NCBI GenBank assembly: GCA_018222985.1 | Contig: JAAEZG010000007.1 | Coordinates: 1-64,000, forward strand | Direction of reading: 5' to 3' | DNA length: 64,000 bases | Origin: Gammaproteobacteria bacterium | GTDB lineage: Bacteria; Pseudomonadota; Gammaproteobacteria; Enterobacterales; Alteromonadaceae | Part shown: positions 57,707 through 64,000 of the stretch, one piece after another | How the letters are laid out: each line of letters opens with the position of its first letter | Position numbering within the stretch: position 1 is the first letter of the stretch | Translations under genes and position numbers: made by a program | Notes under the pieces: generated by a model | The model's database searches: none | Seen by the model: only the letters and a program-made list of their open reading frames with translations | What the model was told of the DNA's origin: nothing

Positions 57707-58936
57707 ATGTTGACGATTCCTGAAAAGGAAAGCTCTTGGAAGCGTTGGGCAATTCCAATTGCAATTGGTAGCTGCGTTGTTGTTGCTGCGTTTACTGCTT
57801 ATTTATCGGTTCGCTACCTTACGTCACAGCCTGTTTCCTATGCAACTTCGATTGCTGACATTGGCGATGTGCAGCTCACAGTCAACGGGTATGGTCGTTT
57901 AGCAGCTCGGCAAGCAAGCAGCATCGTTGCGCAGGTTGACGGCGTTGTTAGTCACATACAACGTTATCCAGGAACTCAACTCTCTCCTGATGAAGTGGTT
58001 TTTCGTCTTACTAACCCACAATTACTTAGGCAAAAAGATAGTGCTGAGTTTGATGTGTTAGAAGCTCGAGCAAAAATAGAAGCCACAGCAGCGTCGCACC
58101 GAAGAGAGGAACTACAGCTACAAAATGAAGTGGAGTTGTTACAAAGCAAGATAGCGATGAGCCAGCGTGAGCTTGATGTGATGCAATCACTCGCAACTGA
58201 AGGGCTCGTGGCTAGCTTAGACTTGGTAAAAAGCGAGACAGCCTTCGATGAACTCAAATTAAAACTTGAGTTAACCAAAAACTCTCTGGAAACCTTTCAA
58301 AGCCTTCGCGATGCAGAAATGCGAGCAGTTTCTTACACTTTGGAAAGGGCTAAGAAAAAACTAGATTTAGCTGAGTACGAAATCGACAACCTATCCGTAA
58401 AGGCTGAACGAGCTGGTATATTAGATGAAATATCAGAGAACATTGAAGTAGGACGCTCGGTCAGTCGAGGCGATGTTCTAGCTAAGGTAACAGACCCTAC
58501 AACATTGTATGCAGATATTATGATTCCTGCGTCAGTTGCAAGCTTTATCAAGTCTGGCATGAACGTAGAAGTCAGTATAAAAAACCAGAAAGTCACCGGT
58601 GAAGTTTTACGCGTTTATCCGAGTGCGCGAAATAATCAAGTGCGAGTTGAAGTTGCCTTTGTGGAAAAATTACCAAATGAAGCTCGTCCACAACTGGATG
58701 TACAAGCCGTCATTCATATTGCCAAAGCTAGTGGTGTTACACGAATTGAAACGCCATCTTATTTGCGAAGCGACGATAAATTGGCCACGCTACTTGTCCT
58801 CAATGGCCAGAATATTGTCGAAAGAGAGGCATTAGTTGGTATTGTTGGCTCCAAGTATACCGAGATCATCAAGGGTATCTCAGCTGGCGAGGTTGTTTTA
58901 CTAAACAAGCCCGAAGTTGCTCAGGCAGACAATTAA
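57707..58936 (+). CDS. HlyD/MacA-type periplasmic adaptor
   Basis: 409-residue membrane-fusion protein. One N-terminal membrane helix (14-34) anchors it; then comes a barrel-sandwich half (IADIGDVQLTVNGYGRLA, RQASSIVAQVDGVV), a long coiled coil (about 115-225) and the second half with a beta-barrel (LYADIMIPASVASFIKSG). It would bridge an inner-membrane ABC permease to an outer-membrane channel, which is not encoded here. It is followed by the ABC ATPase after 10 bp. Confidence 0.88.
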   Translation: MLTIPEKESSWKRWAIPIAIGSCVVVAAFTAYLSVRYLTSQPVSYATSIADIGDVQLTVNGYGRLAARQASSIVAQVDGVVSHIQRYPGTQLSPDEVVFRLTNPQLLRQKDSAEFDVLEARAKIEATAASHRREELQLQNEVELLQSKIAMSQRELDVMQSLATEGLVASLDLVKSETAFDELKLKLELTKNSLETFQSLRDAEMRAVSYTLERAKKKLDLAEYEIDNLSVKAERAGILDEISENIEVGRSVSRGDVLAKVTDPTTLYADIMIPASVASFIKSGMNVEVSIKNQKVTGEVLRVYPSARNNQVRVEVAFVEKLPNEARPQLDVQAVIHIAKASGVTRIETPSYLRSDDKLATLLVLNGQNIVEREALVGIVGSKYTEIIKGISAGEVVLLNKPEVAQADN

Positions 58937-58946
58937 GGAAAAGTAA

Positions 58947-59633
58947 GTGCTCATGGCACCACTGATAGCTATAAAAAATCTGAGTAAATCTTTTGCAACC
59001 CAGGCTGGGAATGTCGATGTCTTACATGACATCAATCTTGCCATAGAAGACGGTGAATCGATTGCAATTGTTGGCCCTTCTGGAAGTGGAAAATCAACGT
59101 TGCTATCGATTATTGGGTTATTGGAAACCTTCCAAGCTGGAAGTTTTCAACTTCGCGATCACGCGGTTGACGAATTGACTGATCGGCAAAAAAGAATAAT
59201 TAGAAATCAACATATAGGTTGGATATTTCAAAACTTTAATCTCTTACCTGATCTGACTGCGTGGGAAAATGTAGCGTTACCATTAAAATTTAATCAATCC
59301 ATTAATCGTCAACATTATTTTTCGCTCGCTTTAGAAGCGCTGGAGCGAGTTGGACTCATAGACAAAGCAAAGAGCTTTCCAACACAGTTATCTGGAGGTC
59401 AACAGCAACGTGTTGCAATCGCCAGAGCTTTGGTAACCAAGCCCGGTTTATTATTAGCTGATGAGCCGACCGGCAATTTAGATTCTGAATCAAGTAAAAC
59501 CATAGTTGATTTACTAACACAACTCGCGCAGGAAGGCTCGGCAGTTATAGTTGTAACACACGACGATTCGGTTGCGCGCCGGTGTAGTCGGCGACTTACT
59601 TTGAACAGTGGGCGCTTAGTCGATGAGAATTGA
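58947..59633 (+). CDS. ABC transporter ATP-binding protein (MacB/LolD type)
   Basis: 228-residue ATPase. Walker A GPSGSGKST (43-51), Q-loop FQNFNLLPDLTAWENV, signature LSGGQQQRVAIARAL, Walker B LLLADEPTGNLD and switch His in VVTHDDS are intact. GTG at 58947 is preferred because AAGGA stands seven bases before it; an ATG lies two codons later. It overlaps the permease gene by 11 bp, so the two are coupled. The sequence groups with MacB/LolD/FtsE-like ATPases. Confidence 0.9.
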   Translation: MLMAPLIAIKNLSKSFATQAGNVDVLHDINLAIEDGESIAIVGPSGSGKSTLLSIIGLLETFQAGSFQLRDHAVDELTDRQKRIIRNQHIGWIFQNFNLLPDLTAWENVALPLKFNQSINRQHYFSLALEALERVGLIDKAKSFPTQLSGGQQQRVAIARALVTKPGLLLADEPTGNLDSESSKTIVDLLTQLAQEGSAVIVVTHDDSVARRCSRRLTLNSGRLVDEN

Positions 59634-61986
59634 TACACGATACTTTAACTTTTATCGTGAGGTGCAACGCTGGCGAGGGCAATATGTAAAGCTGGTGGTT
59701 TTAATATTTAGTTATGCATTAGTTTGTGCGCTTTTGGCGGTAACACTTCGATTAGGTGATGTGCTATTCAAAGACTTACCGGGATGGATTGAAGTAGACA
59801 ACTATGTCTATTCGGTCGTCCGCCGACATAATGACGGTGCGGTTTCTGGTATTGAAAAGAACGCGATTAACACGTTATCTACGGCGTCTCAAATAACTAA
59901 AACTAGTTGGATTTGGCCACGCAGTATGGAGTTAACCAAACCAAATGGGCAAGTCGGGAATTTGTCGGTTTTGGTTTTTTCGCAAACATTTTTTGAAAAC
60001 CTTGCTCCCAGTTTGATTAGCGAAGTTCAAGGTGAGGGGATTTGGCTAAGTCATCATTTTTGGCAAAAAAATTTTTCTGATCACGTATCTGTAGACGGTT
60101 TGTTTTTTGTACATGACAGAGTTGAATTTCCAATCCCGATAAGAGGCGTATTACCTTCTAAATTCGATGCTGTCGGGCCTTGGAAGCCCGATATATGGCT
60201 GTCGGAAAACTACCTCGCTTATAGCACCCCTTTCAGTTCTAAAAATACACAGCTAGTTGACCGATTCCTAAATGCAGTACCGGAATATTATGGCATTATT
60301 CAAGCTGACTCTGCTGTAGAACCGTTAGCTCTTGTGAATTGGTTAAATGACTCCGACTTGATGGTTGGCGGTATTGTCATTCAAGAGGATGGCGCTGAAT
60401 ACGCTATATACAAAAACATCAATTTCGATCCTCTTGCGAAGTCGGCATTAGTTGAGCAGTGGACGCTAATTATCATCTTATTAGTGTTATTCGGTATGTT
60501 AGTCGTCATCAACTCGATCATTATTTTTAGTGCTCAATCACTTGATTCTCAAGCTGAATATAGATTAATGCGAATTCTTGGGGCTAAAGAAAGTCTGATT
60601 TTTAAAACACGCTTTGTATTTGCTTTAGTGAATGCATTGATAGTTGGTGTTATTTCTCTAATATTTTTAGAAATTTTGTCTGAGATTTTCAACGCAACCC
60701 CTGTATTTAGCTCATATATGAATGGAAATGAGTTGAGTGCTTCTTTTACAGATTGGGGGGCGGCGTGGTTGGTCACCACCGGGCTTTTGTTGACAACTAC
60801 ATTTATTCCGTTAGTAAAGCAGCGCAATGATTCATTGTTCAAACGTCAGGCTGTAACCGGTAAGTCGATAGTTCGAAAAGTGTCAGAGTTCATAATGTTA
60901 ACTGCTCAGATGGCAATAGTTTTATTTGCAATTGAGCTTTGTTTTCATATTGTTTGGGACCAAGTTAAACGCGAACAGACACACGTTTTAAAATCAAATG
61001 TAAACACCATAAAAGTTAATAAATTTGGTAGCCCTATTTCTATTGCGTCATTGCGTAATGCAAACAAAAACTTTGGAACAAATGGTAGCCTCGCATTTTC
61101 GGCTACAGAATTTACTAATACGCATAGTGTGCTAACAGAAAATAGTGTGCGAATAGAAAACAATGTCGCTAAGTATGAAATGCCAATACAAGTATGGGCT
61201 GTTTCGGATAATTTTTTCCAGGTACTCGATGTGCCATTATTAGGTTTAAGCGATCGCTGGCGCAATGGTGTGGTCATTAATGCCACAGCGGCGAAATTAC
61301 TAAGTGGTGACAATAACGACCTGCTCAACACAATCGGTCAAGAAATTGATTTAGGGGTTATATATGGGGTACAACGAATAGTTGGTATCGCACCAGATAT
61401 TCCTCATCAAGGTCGGAGTGCAGCGCCCCGTCCATCGGTGTATACGTTACTCGTGAATCCTGTTAACCAATTTGTTATTTATCATCAGAATTCTAATGCC
61501 ACACACAGTGACGTGATGTTTTGGTTAAACAACCATGTTGCAAATATAGAGACAGAAAGAGCAGCACTTCAAACGCTAATCGATGAACAAGATAAAGTAG
61601 CCTACTTTTTAATGTACTTTACATTAGCCGTCTCTTTAATTTTAGTGGGAAGTGTTGTTGTTGGTCTTGTATACCAAATTAGAGCGGACTTAAACTCGTC
61701 TAAATGGGAGTTTGCAACTCTTGTTGCTATTGGTGCTCCCGATTCGTGGATATTTTGGCGAAGTTCGGCTCATCTCATATTAGCGATTATTGTTGCTGTG
61801 CCCATTTCACTAATCTTGCTAGTTAACTATCAATTGATATTAACTTCGTTGCAGATAAACATGCCGCAAATTAACGTCACATTGTTACTGTCATCGGTAT
61901 TAATGACGGGGGCTATAGTCTCGTGGGTTATGTATTTACAATTGAGAAAGTTAGTTCTGCGAGCTTCTTTCGCCGACCTACGTTAA
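59623..61986 (+). CDS. FtsX/MacB-type ABC permease, double unit
   Basis: 787-residue inner-membrane protein. Two MacB-like halves are seen: helix 1 at about 23-45, a large periplasmic domain (50-270), three helices up to about 400, then helix 5 at about 425-445, a second periplasmic domain and three helices at about 662-775. FtsX/MacB permeases extract or expel substrates from the periplasmic side of the membrane. Ends in a palindrome that also closes the convergent thioesterase gene. The family is annotated only generally; the substrate is unknown. Confidence 0.8.
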   Translation: MRIDTRYFNFYREVQRWRGQYVKLVVLIFSYALVCALLAVTLRLGDVLFKDLPGWIEVDNYVYSVVRRHNDGAVSGIEKNAINTLSTASQITKTSWIWPRSMELTKPNGQVGNLSVLVFSQTFFENLAPSLISEVQGEGIWLSHHFWQKNFSDHVSVDGLFFVHDRVEFPIPIRGVLPSKFDAVGPWKPDIWLSENYLAYSTPFSSKNTQLVDRFLNAVPEYYGIIQADSAVEPLALVNWLNDSDLMVGGIVIQEDGAEYAIYKNINFDPLAKSALVEQWTLIIILLVLFGMLVVINSIIIFSAQSLDSQAEYRLMRILGAKESLIFKTRFVFALVNALIVGVISLIFLEILSEIFNATPVFSSYMNGNELSASFTDWGAAWLVTTGLLLTTTFIPLVKQRNDSLFKRQAVTGKSIVRKVSEFIMLTAQMAIVLFAIELCFHIVWDQVKREQTHVLKSNVNTIKVNKFGSPISIASLRNANKNFGTNGSLAFSATEFTNTHSVLTENSVRIENNVAKYEMPIQVWAVSDNFFQVLDVPLLGLSDRWRNGVVINATAAKLLSGDNNDLLNTIGQEIDLGVIYGVQRIVGIAPDIPHQGRSAAPRPSVYTLLVNPVNQFVIYHQNSNATHSDVMFWLNNHVANIETERAALQTLIDEQDKVAYFLMYFTLAVSLILVGSVVVGLVYQIRADLNSSKWEFATLVAIGAPDSWIFWRSSAHLILAIIVAVPISLILLVNYQLILTSLQINMPQINVTLLLSSVLMTGAIVSWVMYLQLRKLVLRASFADLR

Positions 61987-62009
61987 AACACCGGCTTAAG
62001 CCGGTGTTT
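61986..62009. terminator. Shared bidirectional terminator
   Basis: AAACACCGGCTTAAGCCGGTGTTT is a perfect 24-bp palindrome. It begins at the last base of the permease gene and contains the stop codon (61996-61998) and last codons of the thioesterase gene, so it serves both strands. Confidence 0.8.
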
Positions 62010-62394
62010 CTATAGGTAATGCATCTAATTCGGCTTTGGTTTTGCCGTGGGCTTGTGGGGTGCGTGTTTCTGGATCAATGTGAACAAAGACAATGTCGTC
62101 GGCCACGCAGATATTTTGTTTGGTTTGTTTGTTACGAACCACACAGGTCACGGTAACTGAGGTTTTACCGACCTTTTTGACACCAAGACCAAACTCCACT
62201 ACATCGCCTTGATAGGCTGATGTTTCAAAGCTAATGGCGCCAATGTGCTTTGTAACTAAGCTTTTGGCGTCTAGTTGGCAAGCGGCAAAAATGTACGCTT
62301 CTTCGTCTATCCATTCAAGAATACGGCCACCAAACAGTGAGCCCGCAAAATTTAGGTCATTCGGCATAACTAAGCGGCGAGATAAAAAGCGCAT
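61996..62394 (-). CDS. Acyl-CoA thioesterase, YciA-like
   Basis: 132-residue hotdog-fold enzyme that hydrolyses acyl-CoA. Typical features are MPNDLNFAGSLFGGRILEWID, with the catalytic Asn/Asp region, and the HIGAISFETSAYQGD strand. The C-terminal tail is short. The coding region ends inside a palindrome that acts as its terminator, so the last residues are constrained by the hairpin. Confidence 0.88.
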   Translation of the reverse strand: MRFLSRRLVMPNDLNFAGSLFGGRILEWIDEEAYIFAACQLDAKSLVTKHIGAISFETSAYQGDVVEFGLGVKKVGKTSVTVTCVVRNKQTKQNICVADDIVFVHIDPETRTPQAHGKTKAELDALPIETPA

Positions 62395-62449
62395 GTCGAT
62401 TCACTCCGTGTGCAAGATTTGTGCGCTTAGTATAACCGATTAGCGCCAC

Positions 62450-64000
62450 TTACTGTAAGTGGCGCTTGAAAAAGTCGGCGATCATTTGGTAGCGGTGAAT
62501 ACTGGCCTCGCGGCCACGTATTCCGTGCGCTTTACCGGGATAGGCCATCATCTCGAACGGTAACATCGATTGTTGCAATCGGTGCGTCAACAGCGCAGTG
62601 TGCGTGTACAGTACGTTGTCATCGGCCATGCCGTGATATATCAATAAGGGGCGTTCTAACTGGTCAGCATAGGTCAGAACGTCTGCCTGTCGATAGCCTT
62701 CGGGGTTATCTTGTGGAGTACCCATGTAACGTTCAGTGTAGTGGGTGTCATAGAGGGCCCAGTCAGTGACTGGAGCTCCGGCAACGCTCGCACTAAATAA
62801 CTCAGGTGCGCGTAAAATTAAATGCAAGGCCATATATCCACCATAGCTGTGGCCAAACACTCCAATTTTATTGGCATTCACGTATGGTTGTTGCGCCAAC
62901 CACTGTGCGCCAAGCTTTTGGTCGTCTACTTCAAGCTGTGCAAGTTGGCGGTAAATACCTGACTCAAATTGCCGCCCGCGGTTACCGCTGCCGCGATTAT
63001 CAAGCTTAAATACCACGTAGCCCTGCTGCACTAAATATTGTGTGAAATAATCCCCCCAGCTATTGGTCACGCGCTGTGCGCGTGGGCCGCCGTAAACCAT
63101 AACAATGGCTGGGTGATTTTGGTTGTCAGCAATTTGCTTAGGCTTATTCATTTGGTAGTACAAGCGCTGCCCATCGGCTGCGGTTAAGTGGCCAAACTCT
63201 GGGTAGCTCCAGTTATTTAAATAGGGTGCTAACGGGTGATTTTGGTCTAAGCGGTTCTCATGTAACCAGGTAATGCGTTGGCCTGTTGGTCCGTGCAAGC
63301 TCACTTGTGGTGGTTGTTGTGAGCTAGAAAAGTAATCGATGTAGCTGCGCCCATCGGCAGCAAACTCAACGCTATGCATACCTTCACGGGTACTTAGCTG
63401 ACTGGGTTGGCCGGGGCTGCTGGTATTTAAGTTGGCACGATATAAATGACGTTCCAATGGCGTAGATTTGCGCGCCATGAAGTACACAACCCCCGTAATT
63501 TCATCCACATGGCTTAGCTCATCAACCATCCAGTCGCCACTTGTTAGTTGGCGAATAAGGCTACCGTCAAGGCGATACAAATACAGATGCTTGTAGCCGC
63601 TACGCTCAGAGGCCCAAATAAAATGCCGACTGTCATCTAAAAAATACAGGTCGTCATGCAAGTTAATCCAACTGGTACTGGTTTCTTCAAGCACTGCTGT
63701 GGCTAGCTTTTCGCCTAAGCGGTGGGTGAATAATGTTAGTTTGTTCTGTGGGCGATTTTGCCATTGGTAGGCAAGGCCTTGGCTATTCGGTAGCCAGTTT
63801 ACACGGGCTAAATAGCCGTCACCTAAGCGGTTTAAGTTTAGCCACTGAACCTTTGGCTGCGGCGCGGCTGCATCTTTGTCACCGGTTGGTTTTGGCAAGG
63901 TAAGAACGCCTAGTTCGATATGCGCGTTATCGGTGCCTGCCATTGGGTAGCGTTGTTCAACTAACTCCGTGCGATCAGCGTATACATCAACGCGGCGCTT
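62450..64000 (-). CDS. DPP-IV type S9 peptidase, N-terminus beyond the window
   Basis: The visible 517 codons run to the edge at 64000 without a start, so the gene is cut. The C-terminal alpha/beta hydrolase domain has the nucleophile in GHSYGGYMA, and the final catalytic His in YPGKAHGI; the preceding part is the beta-propeller. The edge codons encode VDVYADRTELVEQRYPMAG, typical of the DPP4 subgroup. Such enzymes remove X-Pro dipeptides in the periplasm. An internal ATG at 63943 is not the true start. Confidence 0.9.
   Translation of the reverse strand, partial: KRRVDVYADRTELVEQRYPMAGTDNAHIELGVLTLPKPTGDKDAAAPQPKVQWLNLNRLGDGYLARVNWLPNSQGLAYQWQNRPQNKLTLFTHRLGEKLATAVLEETSTSWINLHDDLYFLDDSRHFIWASERSGYKHLYLYRLDGSLIRQLTSGDWMVDELSHVDEITGVVYFMARKSTPLERHLYRANLNTSSPGQPSQLSTREGMHSVEFAADGRSYIDYFSSSQQPPQVSLHGPTGQRITWLHENRLDQNHPLAPYLNNWSYPEFGHLTAADGQRLYYQMNKPKQIADNQNHPAIVMVYGGPRAQRVTNSWGDYFTQYLVQQGYVVFKLDNRGSGNRGRQFESGIYRQLAQLEVDDQKLGAQWLAQQPYVNANKIGVFGHSYGGYMALHLILRAPELFSASVAGAPVTDWALYDTHYTERYMGTPQDNPEGYRQADVLTYADQLERPLLIYHGMADDNVLYTHTALLTHRLQQSMLPFEMMAYPGKAHGIRGREASIHRYQMIADFFKRHLQ

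Overview
The window looks like chromosomal DNA of a marine gammaproteobacterium of the Alteromonadales, most likely the Idiomarina/Pseudidiomarina/Aliidiomarina group. This is inferred from a complete Na+-translocating NQR operon with apbE and nqrM, a FabV-type enoyl reductase, a VolA-like surface lipase, paired bacterioferritins, DPP-IV/M17/GGT peptidases and moderate GC. There is no prophage, insertion sequence, CRISPR array or rRNA operon. No single marker gene proves the genus.

Layout. 0-1.3 kb: the end of a tRNA-Lys array followed by nadA, the same neighbourhood as in E. coli. 1.4-7.3 kb: gltBD, with a leader that can fold in two mutually exclusive ways. 7.3-10.8 kb (minus strand): ggt, a 43-residue lipoprotein gene, a ZIP metal transporter and a YeeZ-like epimerase, apparently one operon. 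10.8-13.6 kb is accessory: a diverged higBA toxin-antitoxin pair, tRNA-Ser(GGA) with a duplicated terminator and a run of five small hairpins, two linked hypothetical genes, a gene-poor stretch and a lipoprotein. 13.8-17.9 kb: prpE, an MscS channel, and an iron-storage operon (bfd plus two complementary bacterioferritins) behind a Fur-like site. 18-24.5 kb: a Ca2+/Na+ antiporter, zntB and an FbpABC iron importer with Fur boxes. 24.5-28.7 kb: a CPA-type antiporter, a possible small RNA or structured leader, a lipoprotein, bolA and fabV.

28.9-38.3 kb: nqrABCDEF, apbE (flavinylates NqrB and NqrC), nqrM (iron delivery to NQR) and an unusual three-part sulfur enzyme: cysteine desulfurase, a degenerate metallo-beta-lactamase-like segment and rhodanese. 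38.2-41.9 kb: a BNR-type propeller protein, copA and a CsoR regulator with a G-rich operator. 42-42.8 kb: a Phd/VapC toxin-antitoxin pair next to a large inverted repeat. 42.8-56.2 kb is mostly housekeeping: yciK, the VolA-like lipase, sohB, smrA, a dicarboxylate symporter, a Yip1 protein, miaE, lpxH, ppiB, cysS and an M17 aminopeptidase. 56.1-57.0 kb: a periplasmic MBL hydrolase. 57.2-62.0 kb: an A+T-rich four-gene operon (secreted 167-residue protein, HlyD/MacA adaptor, ABC ATPase, 8-TM FtsX/MacB permease), the best candidate for an undescribed export system. The window ends in a YciA-like thioesterase and a DPP-IV-type peptidase cut by the edge.

Themes. Iron and copper handling recur: FbpABC, Bfr/Bfd, NqrM and CopA/CsoR. 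Two dispersed intergenic inverted-repeat families occur, one rich in GATATC (three copies) and one built from GTTCGT/ACGAAC (two copies). Genes are tightly packed, with several convergent pairs overlapping by 18-57 bp.
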